DNA from: Phoronis australis | Lineage: Eukaryota; Phoronida; Phoronidae | Direction: 5' to 3' | Length of the DNA stretch: 62,000 nt | NCBI GenBank assembly: GCA_002633005.1 | Contig: NMRA01000024.1 | Location: forward strand, 101,744 to 163,743 | Shown: piece after piece, positions 13,001 to 28,000 of the stretch | How the letters are laid out: the number at the start of each line of letters is the position of its first letter | How positions within the stretch are numbered: position 1 is the first letter of the stretch | The notes under the pieces: generated by a model | What the model was told of the DNA's origin: nothing | The model's database searches: none | What the model saw: only the letters and a program-made list of their open reading frames with translations | Position numbers and translations under genes: made by a program

Positions 13001-16000
13001 AAAACAGAAAATATGAATTTGTCTTAAGCTGCTCTAAATAAATCTAGTTTTCAGCTTGATACAAATTCATAATCATGCAACTTGTCAGTGGCATTTGCAG
13101 GAGCTGGTACTACGTCGTTTTGGCTTAATTCACACATGTCTACCTACAAGACACATGTTTCGCTGAACCGCATAAAATCTTAGAACGAAGGTTTCCTTTC
13201 CACAAAAACTTGTCCATTTTTCAGAGAATTACACGAATCAAAATTTAAGACCCAGGAAGGACAAAAAATTATGGCAAAAATATCAGTCTACGCAAAAAAT
13301 GTCAGAGTGGCCTGGCAAAAGTTCACAAAAAGATCTCAGTGTCCAGGCTGAAACATGTGATGCAGAAACAAAACACGGCAAAAAATGGCGTGCCACGTAA
13401 CAAATCCAATATGTCAATACAGAGTGAATCAAACATCCAACACGCATGCAGTGTTAATAAAAGACAAACAGATTTGGATTCACCCCCTATTAACCAGTTA
13501 ACCATTTTGTATAGTTGTTAAAGCCAAAATGGACAACTGCAAACTTAAGATGCCACTGTAATACTTTCCATTGAAAGTGATTAGTACACGATTAGGTGAT
13601 GAACACAAGAAGAACAAATGAGCGTTAGAAGGGAATACAGCATAACTTAGCAAAAGCACTGTAGGTGGCGCCGTGTACCTCGACTACAGATCCCTCCGGC
13701 GACGTCTTGTCTGATGGAGGCAATGTAGGACAGACCGAGAGCGCTGGTCTCGGGTGATTCGCCGACTGCCTGCGCCGTGAACAAGTGGGCCAGACAGACC
13801 TCAGTGCGATCAATGTCAGAGAACGCCTGCGACACACAGACAAACATCAATGGAATTAGGATGATTTCCAATCACACGAAGTATCAAAAACCAACCATCT
13901 ACTTTCAAAATACATGTGTGTGGAGATATACACATCTGGGACGGTTATATGCTACATTCACACTGATCAAGTTATAAGCGTCTTTTGCACTAATAAATTT
14001 CCGCCTACAATGCATGCAATTTAATCAGGAAATGAAATGTGTCAATTAAGAATTTCACCATCACATTTAGATAGTTTTGTATTCTTGGATGAGTATACAG
14101 TAATACCACATTTTGCATGATACTAAAATGAAATTTTAATCTTGGAGATTACCAAAATTATCAGTCAGAAAGAGCGGTACTAAAAACATAGGGTTTTGAA
14201 TAAGATTTTGTATCGATGTTCATCTCCTTGTACTTTTAAAATTGCCAAAAACAATGCATAGCTTAATGATTTTATTGCAGTCTCTGACAAAGCACTGAAG
14301 GTCTTCTGCTAAAATAATTAGCCAACTTCAACGAGCCTTTATCACTGAAAACTGCAAAAATGGTTAAATACACGATTAATGCAAAGCTGCATTAACACAC
14401 TGTTAGCAGAGCCACCTAGTGGCAGGGACAAGAACTGAGAAATGCAAACGTAAGCAAAGTAATTACACAGCAGGATGCAAACCAAACGCAAGATATGTCT
14501 TACAGCCAACAGCAACTTAATCAGTTGATTTCATAATGACTAGCACTTAACATAACCACTAACATTTTTAAGATTAAGGCAGTTTAACACAATTTGTCAG
14601 TTTTACAATAACCTGTCTTCATCTTGGGGCACTCGGTACCACACCTTGTGCTGCGTCTTTCGTCTTCCATTTTGGTAATACAGTAATTGTTGCATATTGC
14701 CAACCGCAGTTTCCCAACACACTGCATGCACTGCCCATGTTCCCCCTAATGCCAATGAAACTTTCCAAAGTCCATGTTCATCTAAATGCCCACCCCTAAT
14801 CTCCACGATCCAGACTTCCATAAAAGTGCTTGCGTATGAAATTTGTTAAGGTCAATTGTACCCCAAATTAAAATAATGTCTTTTTCTCGAAATATCTATC
14901 TAGCCATAAGAATATAATTTCTGGAAAAAGGAATCGACACAAATCTATTTATGTCATTCTGTGTCAGTCTCGTGGTCCGTGACCCCGCGATTTGGGCAAA
15001 AGGGCCGTTTTTTTAAAAGGTACAAGACGGGGAAAAAGATCTTACACCAGCATTCACCAAAATTTCTGTATTAAAAAAACTGCTCAAAAATGTGTACGGG
15101 ATTTCCCATAGTTAATGCCAAAGTTAGAGTTAAAGGAAACCTGCACACAACTTGAATTTAATCAGTCATTTATATATTTTTAAACTTTTTAGTTAATTTT
15201 AAGGATGAAATGTGGCAAATGTATTGACAAGTCTTTGCAAAGATTTAATTTCGTAACAGCTTAGATCTTTTAAAAGCAGAAGGGGTAAAGCGGCGACGTT
15301 CTGTTATTAAAAATTAGGAATTAAGATAAACTTCATTGATAGCAAAACAAAGCCACCTATAACAAGACAAAATTTCGCTGAAATCTCAAAAACAACACTT
15401 CAGTATTCTAAAGATCCATTTTATTCTTTTAATTTAGTAAACTTTAAGTGTTACAAAGACAAACAGCCCCCATGCAAAATGGAAACATTTGGAGCTTTGG
15501 AGAACAGAGCCAAATCAGCCATTTTTGACGACACATGGTGTTCCACACTTCGGCATATTTGGGCATATTATACAAAATTTTCAACATTCAGGGTCTTTTA
15601 AACATTGGGCATTGCATGTGACTGAGCAGGCTAGAAAAAGACAGTGCTTTTAACAGAACTGTCAGTAAGCCGAAATGATTTTTGACGGTTAAATATAGCA
15701 ATAGTGATTGACACATGACCAGAAATCAAGGGAATGAGAAAAAAATTCAACACTGAAGTTTTATCAATCAAATTTCCGCTGGTGACAGCAATTCTGTGAG
15801 GTAGTTTGTTAATAAATTATAGTTTGAATGACCAGGGGCTGGCGTCTAATCTCCATACTAGAAATTAAACTTGAGATTATTTTTTGGTATTTTCTGTTCT
15901 AGTTTTGTACGACTGTAGTCCGCGCTAGAGTCCATTATGGTTTAAATATGTATTTGAGTTTCTAGACTAAGTTTGCACTAGACGACACATAAATTCCTGC

Positions 16001-19000
16001 TACAAACTTGAGCAGAAATTCAGAAAAAAATTGACATTTCGAGTTCCGACTTGAAATTTCAGCTTTAATGCTGGGGTCATCAAGTGCAGACTAGGTTTAA
16101 AAAGTTATCCACGTAAGTCAGCAAGTACTTGAGCACAGAATAAGAGACATTTTTCTTGAGTTCGAACAAAAGTAGAACAGAAAATGTGAAGAAAAATTTC
16201 AAATAAAAAAATTAGACCACGGGCCCAGGATTTTGAGAAATATCTATGAATTGAAATACAGATTACATACTTTCTGGCCAAGGCTTACTGACGTTTGTCA
16301 AGCAGTGAAGCATGATCAGATTGAGAAAGCAAACACAAATTAAGCACTTATCACAGACAAGCATAGATATTGATAATGGCCAAACACCAGAGGCCAACAA
16401 ACAAAATGTCGCAAACAATTAAATATGCACATTGAATTGGTAACTGAAACACATTCAAAACAAAATAATTTAAAACAGGGCTACACACAAGGACACTAAA
16501 TTTGTAAAGAAAGAGTCAAGAACGTTTTGCCAAACAATGCACAAAACTACACAAAAGGTTTAGTAGAGCACACTATATTATATAACTTTATGTAGACCAG
16601 CAAGGTAACATAACATCATGTGTAAAGATAGACAGCACATGGATGCATATGAATGCATGCAAACGATACAATATTTTGTAACTAAACATGCATAGTTATT
16701 GTGTTAGAAAACACCCAAATCTATTTTAATCCACGTCTTCCACTCCGCTCAGTGAAAGTAAGATAAAAAACTGGTTTAAAAACTCTTCACAGCACAGAGA
16801 ATTTTTAGTTCTCAGTAAATCTTTTAAACACAGTGAAATTTTAAAAACTAATTCAAAGCTACCGCACAGGCCTAAATTATAAATGGACATCTGAATATTG
16901 GAAATTGATTCATGAATGTTTATGCCTTAACCCAACGTAAGACTGTCCAGCTGCTGACAACAATATCTATTAGTCATTCACAGCTCTGAAATCGTAGTGC
17001 AAGGTGGGAAAATAGACACCATTGTGAGGCAGGTGATATTAACGCTTTACCAATATGTCAGAGTATACAAGTTGATTTCGGGTTATAGGGACCGACAAGG
17101 ACCAATATTCTCCCAAGGTCCATATGACCTGATAATCCATGGAGATCAGTCTTTATTTGACTTGTATTATTACACGACCCGCGACCCATTTTTTCCTCCG
17201 ACTTCTCGTCTCTCATTCGATAACTCTTTTCTCTCCTGCTTTCATGCACTAGCATTGTCTTTTTGCTTTGTTGTCAAGGATTTATGGTTTGAGTACTTTG
17301 GTCAAATCGTGAATAGTGACATCTGATGAGATTTATTCACAGCCTAGTCAGTCCGCATTACCTCATGACACAAATTATCACACAGCATTTTAGCCAATCA
17401 GAGGATGGAAGTATCAGTGGCCATGTACTTGACCCGCGGATGAGTTTTGGAGACCCATGGCTGATCACGAACGAGTACGATACGCCACCAGTTTCGTCAC
17501 AGTAGGCCCATTTGCATCGACGCATCTCACCGGAGCTATAAACCATCACAACATGCATGCAATTCAGTGTTTATGCCAATCTTAGATTCTATAAAACCGA
17601 GACCTCATCATGCTCAAAACATATGCAAATGTCGTGAAACACTTACCTCCAACAAATCCTTTGTCTGCCAGCCTGTGTTTTCCATGTTATAATGGACGTC
17701 TCCTTTTTTCGCCACTTTCGTCCAATCAGTATGAACCTTTATCTACAAGCAAAGAAAGAACTGTTACTGTGAACAAAACAGTAAAATGTTTATCACATTT
17801 TTAGTCTGATCAGCATGCCACCTATGGGCACATCACTTGATCTAACGAATGTAAGCGACCACTACTAAGTCTGATTGGATTTCTGTATTCCTCCGGCTCA
17901 GTGGACTAGAGCGTCTACACAGTTAGCAGAAGGTCCCGGGTTCGAGTCCCAGAAATCTTTTCACATGATGTGACCACAGGTGGCGTGCAGACCAGATTTA
18001 AAAGTATTAACGATATTCATTAATTTTCCAAAGTGTTGCATAGTATTCCCATTAAAGTACTTAAAACTACCGATTTCATACAAAACACCATAAAATAACC
18101 CTACCTGTCAATCAGGTGTCAAATAAGAGCACCTGCAAACACTGTCCGATGATATGTTAACGAGCTGATATCGAGTCACAAGGATTTATTGGTTGTTACA
18201 TACTATGTAGAACTGGGGCAACCAATCAAAGCAGTAGTCATCCTGCGCTGTGTTTAGTGTGAAAATGTGTTAGATATTGCAGCTTGTTTACCCGTGGTGT
18301 TATATATTTAATGTCTTATTGTTGTTAATATGAATTTGTTCATGAGAGAAAATTTCATGCCTGTTTATTTGCTCGCCAAATTTACTGCGTTTCTTATTAT
18401 TTGTTTACAAATATTTGTTAGTCAAATTTACTGTGTTTCTTATTATTTGTTTACAATTACCTTAATTTATGGTCAGCGTTGACTCGGGCGTCGATCTGAA
18501 TGATCGATTTAGACAAATGCACCAGACTTGCATGGAGTAGTCAGATAAATGCACCAGACTTGCATGGAGTAGTCAGATAAATGCACCAGACTTGCATGGA
18601 GTAGTCAGATAAATGCACCAGACTTGCATGGAGTAGTCAGATAAATGCACCAGACTTGCATGCAGTAGTCAGACAAATGCACCAGACTTGCATGGAGTAG
18701 TCAGATAAAACATAGCAGGAGACAAGTGGCAAGGTGCCGCTGAAAGTCTGACTGCCTATAACTCAATTATGATTAACCCAGTTTCATGTTTTGGGAGTTA
18801 TTAATTCACATAAAACAAGATGTTCACAAAGACACGGGTCCTTTCAAGGATCTTTCAATCATGTAAATTGGGGGTGAGCGTTAAGCCAAGCAAAGGTGCT
18901 ATAAAAAAGAAAGCATGCAAATTTCATGGGTGGGCATTAAATCGAACATGGGCGCTTGAAAAATGAAACTATTCAAATTTTATGGACTGGCGTTAAATCA

Positions 19001-22000
19001 AACATGGGCACTTGAAAAGTGAAAGTATGCAAATTTCACAGGTGGTCCTTAAATAGAACAAGCGCATTAACCCGGACAAGCATAATAACTAAGATTTAGC
19101 TTTAAAACACGTATGTGTTCTCACATAATAGTCACATTGGCTGTATGGCTGAATGTGCATGCTTAATCTCACTTCACTCGCTTTAAGAGAAAATGACAAA
19201 TGGGATGCATTAAACGAAATAATTCACCTCCTTTATTTCAAATCCAAAGTTTGTGATGCCGGGTTCAAACTCAGTCCTCCTGTACAAGGCATCTACCCTC
19301 CCTATCAAGGCTATCTGAAACAGAAAGAAACTCTTGGTTACAAGTACGGTCAATATTAATTTCATTTAAAAATGCTCAAGNNNNNNNNNNNNNNNNNNNN
19401 NNNNNNNNNNNNNNNNNNNNNNNNNNNNNNNNNNNNNNNNNNNNNNNNNNNNNNNNNNNNNNNNNNNNNNNNNNNNNNNNNNNNNNNNNNNNNNNNNNNN
19501 NNNNNNNNNNNNNNNNNNNNNNNNNNNNNNNNNNNNNNNNNNNNNNNNNNNNNNNNNNNNNNNNNNNNNNNNNNNNNNNNNNNNNNNNNNNNNNNNNNNN
19601 NNNNNNNNNNNNNNNNNNNNNNNNNNNNNNNNNNNNNNNNNNNNNNNNNNNNNNNNNNNNNNNNNNNNNNNNNNNNNNNNNNNNNNNNNNNNNNNNNNNN
19701 NNNNNNNNNNNNNNNNNNNNNNNNNNNNNNNNNNNNNNNNNNNNNNNNNNNNNNNNNNNNNNNNNNNNNNNNNNNNNNNNNNNNNNNNNNNNNNNNNNNN
19801 NNNNNNNNNNNNNNNNNNNNNNNNNNNNNNNNNNNNNNNNNNNNNNNNNNNNNNNNNNNNNNNNNNNNNNNNNNNNNNNNNNNNNNNNNNNNNNNNNNNN
19901 NNNNNNNNNNNNNNNNNNNNNNNNNNNNNNNNNNNNNNNNNNNNNNNNNNNAGGAGAAGGCGAGGGAGGGAGGGGAAGGCGAGGGAGGGGAAGGCGAGGG
20001 AGGGAGGGGAAGGCGGGGGAGGTAGGGGAAGGCAGGGGAGGGAGGGAGGGAGGGAGTGACACTTTTATTTACATTAGGACATTCAGCAGCTAAACTTATT
20101 TAAGTTTTTACCAAAATGTCACATATTATACAGACGCCTTTCTAAATCAAAGCTAAAAATACTATGAAACAGAAAGTAACATTAACTGTACACTTAGTGA
20201 ATACTCAGAACCAAATGATTGCCCTAATGTTTTACGCCAATATACCAATGATTCTAAACAAAATGTCCCTCACACTTTTATTATGGTAAATAGTGACAGT
20301 GTTATGGTAAACAGTGACTTGTGTTTTGGTAAACAGTGACTTGTGTTTTGGTAAACAGTGACTTGTGTTTTGGTAAACAGTGACTTGTGTTATGCTAAAA
20401 AGCCACTTGTGTTATGGTAGTGATTTGTGCAATAGTGACAAGTGTAATTGGCATGTGTACAAGTTTACCTAGAAAGCAACTTTTGTGGGATTATTTTACA
20501 TGGGCCATTCTAGATAAAAAATCTATCAACTCTAAACAAAGTGACTCACCAAATAGGCTGTTGCACTGGCCAGTTTATTCTGGCCCATTTCAGTAAAGAA
20601 CCGATAATCAGCAACCAGCAGTAGGGGACATGCATTCTTCTTGGCGTCAAAAGCAGCACGCTTCACTCGTTCCCCTGAAGACAGGAAGCAAATCATTACA
20701 GATAAAAGTTTATGCCACAGACAATAGGCCGAAATATGGAAAAACGTATCCAGCAATCTGAACATGGACACCACTTTTGTATAAATAACTTCTGAAATGC
20801 AGTTTAGACCATGACCCAATTAGTTAAAAAGTGTCCCCAGGAGGTCTCCAAAACCTGCGTTTATCGAAGCTGTGTTATACAGAGGCTGACATAAAACATG
20901 ATCTGAAATAGTAAATATGACAATTTCATTTAAATGTTCCTCCTTCACATCAACTATTGAACTTTAAAAAGAGAACGTCTCTTTACATGCATAGGCTTTG
21001 CAGTTAACAACGACTAGCATGAATAAAGTTGGAATAGGACGTTCAACTTGTAAGAAATTTATCACTTGATTATTTGATAATTGTATTATATTGTGTGCTT
21101 TCAAAAAAAGACTATTTTTTACTCAATAAATAAACAAATCAACCAATCAAACAGTCCATCAACCAATCAATCAAATCAATTCCAAAGAACGGAAACAATG
21201 TTTAGTCCTGGTTAGACCAAATGCAAGTTGTAGTACAAGACAAAAGTAAACACTTCTGTCATCACTAATGCAGATCTGTTTACAGCAAAAATCAAAGGTA
21301 ATAAATATTAGGACAGCAAAATTCTAATTGCAGCGTGGCTTAGCCATCTCCCTAACTCCTGTTAATTCCCTTAGCATTCTTGACCATTAGGTAAGGCTAC
21401 TCTGACAATAAATTCGACTTCCGACCTGTCACGACAGGGAATTCCTCGTCATCTGTCTGAATACTTTTACCTTGTACTGTAGGTTAAATCGAAGACACAA
21501 ACTTCAAACTTGGAAGACATTAACCATAAACAATTTTTCACACTGAGGTAACCAAGAACTTCCTACTGCCCATGGCTTAACTGAATGTAATTAGGAAAAC
21601 TCAAGAGTAGTAAGTCACCGAAAGAAACTATATTCCACACCAAACCATTATCAAAAACAACGGTTTTCAAAGATGGGCCTTTAAGGGTAAAGGTGAAACG
21701 CATTTGCTGAACAAAAAGTCTTTCCACTCTTACGGTCCGTGAAGTGCCAAAAGTGTCATCGCTTAATCACTAACAATAATTAAGATGTCAAAACTTACCT
21801 TGTGTTTCATTAGGTACGCTTTTGTCATATGATGTTCTTGGCTGCATGCTGTCTACAGGATTAGGAGGATTGACTGCGCCGCATACGCTTGGTCTAAGAA
21901 CATTCACAAGAATTCTTCTATTTATTCATTTATTCATTACAAACTTCTTTAAAAGACTGGGTGACCACTTCAGTGAATACACTGATTTTCAAGTGATACC

Positions 22001-25000
22001 AGTCGGAAATAATTACATGAAGTAAAATACAGACACCTATGTAGAATTAGATTGAAAAGATTAATAAATAAAATAAATTGGTTATAAAAATTAGTTAATA
22101 TGTACAATTAGATGAATAACTAAGACAAAATAGAGTAAAATAATGATGAGCTGAAGCCTACAGTCCCTAAGTGTGCGCAAAGTCCCAGTATTTCTGTTTG
22201 AAGACGTGGACATTGGGCACATTCGTGACAACAGTCCCAGCCATTGTCAGCAACAGCACCTCTGTAGGCAAAAGTTCTTTTGCAGCAGTTGTTTTCAGGT
22301 TTATCTAATGAGACAAACACTCGGTTGAAAGGACAAAACCACATTAAAAGAAGATAAATATAATGAACACTGTAGATGTAAATATAATGAAATAAACAAA
22401 AAGTAATCACAGGCAACTATGAAGACAAAAAAAGTACCAGAGCAACTACAAATTCTGGATTGAATGCCTAGCCGAAGCTCAAATATATACAACAGCTCGT
22501 AACGATAGCTACAGCTAATTGAACAAACTAAGAGGTCTGTTTGACAATACATCATACTTATTATTTGTTTGTCAACATGACACGACTTGGCTTACCCTTC
22601 GTGATTTGGATGGTTCTTATCGAAAGCCTCCTTGACATCTGAGCCCTTGTAAGCGATCATAGTATAGTTATTGGAGGCTGGCAGGTGGCGCCATGAGGGC
22701 TCAACCACAAAGACGTCCGTGGGGGTGCGGATCGTTGCCGACAACGCATCGTCTTCCCAATATGCTTGCACAGAGGAGTGAGATTCATCTACAAAAGGTG
22801 TCACTACTGCAGTGGTATCCAAGGAACATAACTGATATGCTAATTACGGTGTTCAAACATTCAATAAACTTAACTTACCCCCATATTTCCAGCTCCATTA
22901 AGAGCAAATTAATTCACAGCAGTTTTTTTTTTCTTAAATGAACCTTGAGCGTTTTACAATATGCAAAAAGATGTTTTGATTTGGTTACAAAACGAGCATA
23001 GTTGTTTTGTGTATGCCCACAGCACATTTATGAATTCATAGCAATGAAAATAAGAACAAAACAGAGCACAGAAGTTGAAACCAAACAGGTTTAAAATTCA
23101 ATTGTATTTCATCACAATTCACAAGAATTCATGATGCTGGGCAACAAATGATATTTTAGGTCAACAGAAATTTTATCAAGAACCGTCGCACAAGATATCA
23201 AGAGTCTGTGGCGAGATAACAGTTGAGGTTTACTGGATTTACCTCCCCTGACACATTATCCCTAAAGCCTTTTCTGAGCCAGAGGCATTCATTAATGGCA
23301 AGTCCTGCACAGTCTCTCATTGGTCATTGGAAAAACTATGACATCACAGGATGCAAATTTTTGACTGGTCAATTTCTGGGAAACCAATAATGTTTTAAAA
23401 AACTTCAAACCCTTCATGTCATAAATTTCTGGTGTCATGGCATAGACATTTGCAGTGTCACTCTGGTCACATGAGGGCACTGCAAAGGAACTAACTGCTC
23501 TAGCTATGTAATCAATTCCATACCTTCATCGTAGCCCGTGTAAAACGAGCTCTCGTCTACTGCAAAGCGCTTTTCATTGCCGTGGCCATCGACAGCAACT
23601 GCTCTGAATGATGAGGACAATAACCCTTTTTGAGATTTAAGGAAGAGGTTGAAGTTCCTGTAAAAAACAAGAGGGATGAAGTGCAAAATACGGGCATTAC
23701 ATACAATGTCCATTTTGTCCAAAACATAGTGACTAACGTAGAAAATAAATCTGAAACTAAATAAGGCAATCCAGATCCTCTCAAGGATACTATTGTTTCA
23801 CGAAATGTAGAATATATATGTAAATGAAACAACAAGAATGGATCAACTGAAATTTTTGGATATAATGAAATCCTTCATCAAGAGAAACAGAAATAAAGTA
23901 AAATCAAATACTACATGACAATTGACATTTAAGATGTGGCGTATTTATTCATACCGCAAATATCTCACCAATTTAGGAGACAGCAACATGTCAGACAAGT
24001 GAAATTCTATTTTACGAATTTGGTCGCCCGATAGGCCCGAGTGTACCATGAATTTTGCACCCGTTGTAATAACATTGCACAAACGTCGCAAAGATGTAGT
24101 TTGACACAAAATCAGAATTCTCCACCAGTTGTAGTAAGAGGGCGCTGCATAGCTGTTTACTATGCACCCTGGTAGAATTCCCAAGACCTCTGTTAATTTG
24201 TTTAGCTAAGAAATGTTTGCCTGCACTCTTTTCAGCCAACTTACATATGGCTTAGACAACCATTGTTTAGCACAGATAATGCTCTTGGTCTGGCTAGTAA
24301 TCAGATTTAACAGCTGAAATTCCATTCGATTTCATACGATCCTGACTAATTGTACTAATAGACAAACTTTTCCATTCAATATTTCTTTACCTAGAACTGT
24401 AACAGGGGGATTACTCAATTACTATAGGAACTAACATCAACTGCAGTAAAACTATTACTATCAAATAATGATATTCTGGTGGTTGAATCATGAACTGAAA
24501 CTCATTTGTCTGAGTTTCTTCTAAAAGGTTAGGTCATGACAGGAAATTACTGATAAATATATCAAATTCAAATTTTCTTAGTTATGTTCAAGTGCTTCTA
24601 AACATTGAGTGGGTTACTTTATAAACAATGGACATGTGTTGTTTCAAAAAACTTCGATTCTAATACCTTTCTTGATGTGTAGTAACTGCAAACTCCCTTC
24701 TCTAATAATGGACTAGTCCCAATGCCAACTAGTATCTGATTTTGTTCATACAACAGGTCAAGTTGACTTCTTGCGCTGTTGCCTTCAGTTGGGCACTTCC
24801 ATTTTGGTGTCAGGAGTGAGGAAGAGTGCACTTTTTAATAAAACTACTTTTGGGTCAGATTTTATCTGCTCAGTCGTTTACCCACATCGGCGCCGTAGCT
24901 GTAGCCTATATTACTACATTGCAGCTTTGCACCAAGGCAACGTCTTGTGTTGCTGGGAATTCATCGATGTCAAAAGTTTCTTGGAAGGAATTTATTTTCT

Positions 25001-28000
25001 AAAAACGATACTAGCCCTAATAGATGGTGACATCAACGAATGAAACAATGATTTTTATTGACATTAGCAGCAAGTGACGCAAACGGCTGGGCGACTGAAC
25101 TTTGGGCTGGGCGAGCAGATTTTCTGGCTCACTCGCCCAGCTGGCCAGCGGGGTTTTGAAACCAAGGTGTATCCCTGTATACATATACATATGCTGAAGG
25201 AAGGCTGTAACAATGCTAACAAGCAAAACATACCTGCCCAAGGCTTGAAAGGACACCTTCTTAATGCCGTCTGCACTTCGTTTTGAGATTCTGTGATTGA
25301 TGTCGTTAACATGCAACGTTTCATAGTGTTTCAGGACGTCACTTAGTGAAGCTGAAAAAAGAGAAATTTTGTTATTTCTCACCTACATTTTTATACCAAA
25401 ATGCAAGGCAGCTTAAGAGGCTTTTCCATTAGGGAAACTTCAGTATACCAAAGCTTCGCTGAAACTTTGATTACCTTTCGCACTAGACAGCGATATCGAA
25501 GTTATCAATATATGGCAATTCTGTCATCTGATTAAAATTGCAAACAGTGCAGTTCATTCGTACTCTCAAACAAGTGGGGAGCAGTGGGTTTCGAAGCTAA
25601 CTAAAAATTTCATCAGATGTGTATTCTTTTATAAACTTATCTAGGAAATTGAAATGCACCAACATAAACTGACTCTTCAATAACAAACAACATGCTTTGC
25701 GGGATATCTATCTCGCATGATCCTACATAGTTGTCGCGACCTTTACTGTTAACATCGCCAAGTTACGCTCTACTACACCACTTTTGGCGAGCAATGAAGC
25801 TTCACTTTTAAAACATACTATTTATAGCAAAGTCTCACTTGCAGATTACTACCGAAATTAACCTTTCCCACTCGCCAAAACTTCACTAAAATCGAATTTT
25901 CACCTTTAGCAGGAAAGCGCTTTTAGAGTTATTAGGATTTGACCGTATTTAAATCTGCAATTAGTAAGAGTGTTTAAACTGACGAGATCAGACATGGAGG
26001 TCAGCCTAATGTATCCAAAGGTTAATACCCTTAGATGTGATGGTATTGCCAATATTCATAGATCAATATTTGCATTAAATGAGAGTCATGTTATGTAACT
26101 TCCTAATGACATTAGCCTTCTATCACATTTAATGTCGTTTAGATAGTCAACACATAATAGCAATTTGACATTGCAATAAATGAAAACTTGGCTATAATTT
26201 GAATTCACACTTACAGCTTTCAGTATAAATAAAACCATTGTGACAATTAAAATTTTAAAATTGCATGGGCGTAACTTTATCATAGTGGACAACTGCAATC
26301 TTTGGATTCATGTTCTTTCAACATTTTCACATTTCAAATGTTATTTTACCTTAAGTAAATTTGATTCATTTTCTATCAAGAACAGGCACAGACACAATAA
26401 AATTTAAGCAAATCCTGACAAATTCTAAAGTATGGTCCTTCCTGGATGGAATGAACATGTTAAAGTGAAATACATCTTACCTGCGACAGGGCAAAATATG
26501 CCTGTGATTAAGGGATCAATAATAAATACCGTGCCATCGATATTTTTCAAAAAACAAATCGGAAATGACAATGCTTTGTTGGCCTTAACAGTTGATTTCA
26601 TTTATCATGCAACGTTTATTAGTCGTGATAATTCGTGATAAATTCTTATCAAAGGGCAATGTCGAGTGATCAAAAGGTTTTTCAACAACCAGATATGAAT
26701 TCAACTCGAGCTAAATGGGAGTGTATCCTACCTTGTTGTCAATACTCAGCTCTTTAACAGAGTTGAAGTTCCACAGGAGAGCTTTTCACCACTTGGTGAA
26801 ATGGATATAAAGCAAAAGAATGGGAGAAAAATTATAGTTCGGTGTTTAAGTACTAACCAAATCGAATTTCCTTGACAGGAAACCGCAAACGGTCTTACCG
26901 ATAATATTTAGCCTCTTTTTACCTTCATCTAACAACAATGAATCGAATCGTCTGTCATTTTCTACCCAAAGTTTTTGACCTTATGATGTTATGTTGCGAT
27001 CCCGAATACCAAACAATGAGCTCAGCGAATGCCTTTAGTTCATGAGTTCACCGGTAGGTTGAAAAGTGCAAATGTCGGATTGACAAACAAAAATTAAAAG
27101 GTAGAATCTTCAAGTGAATAAGTTCTTTCGAAGGGCTTGATTTCCGTGCAGTTATATTCAGAAGAAATATGTATTCATACGATCTCAATTTCGACATGTA
27201 AGGTTTAATGTTTGACCTGCAATTTGAGGGTGATGTGTATGGCACTCGATTCTATACAGTCACTGTGCTGACTTCCAACCCTGTTTAGCGTTGGTTTACC
27301 GATTACCCATTTTGTTGCCCTGGACATGCGCTTCACTCTTTCGAATAAAATTAACTTCAAAAAACCTCATCCCGTAGACTCCATCACGATTTAACCCCTC
27401 CATGCATGTAGATGTTAAGAGCAGGTTATCACTACTTGGGCGTACAAGGTCGAGCCGTGTAGCCACCCTGGGTTAAAGTGAGCTGTACAACCACTCATCC
27501 TTTGACTGTCACCAGTATACTGGTGCAACCCTTGGCTCAATAATTCACACAGACCCAATTTCAGCTATCCATACCAAACACAAATCAGTACACATTTCTA
27601 GGAAAGATTTACTGTAATTGGATGTACTAGTATGTCCGTTAATAAGGGAAATGACGATTTGTCACGGAAGATCACAGCTTCAATAACTCACGAGAAGGAA
27701 AACCAGTTCGTGACTTACAGTGGTGAATCGACAATTACTGCTGACTGTCTGAAGTTCTTGACCTTTAACTGTCTGACATACATCCATGTATACACGGAAC
27801 TTTTAGCAGTTCACAAATGATTCGAAATCATTGGAGCAGGATGAATGCTCTATGTGCAACAGCCAACGTGCCAATTCCAGATAACGTCAATTACAGATCA
27901 CTTCGCAAAAATTTAACTTAACACAGTAACACTATGAATTTGGGTGATTAAGAGCATTTCCAAACCTTCAATGAAGCAAATCTTTTTATGTTTGTTTAGT

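Noticed and set aside
17878-17957. Functional tRNA gene
   Set aside because: A and B boxes are present, but the acceptor stem adjoining the D arm does not pair and the anticodon loop lacks U33.
19372-20062. Long open frames across the N run on both strands
   Set aside because: They consist of unknown bases plus the flanking purine-rich minisatellite.
26205-26285. Hydrophobic signal-like frame with perfect GTAAGT donor as alternative ADAM17 exon 1
   Set aside because: It ends in phase 0, which would give an immediate stop in exon 2; the frame at 29475-29553 ends in the required phase 1.
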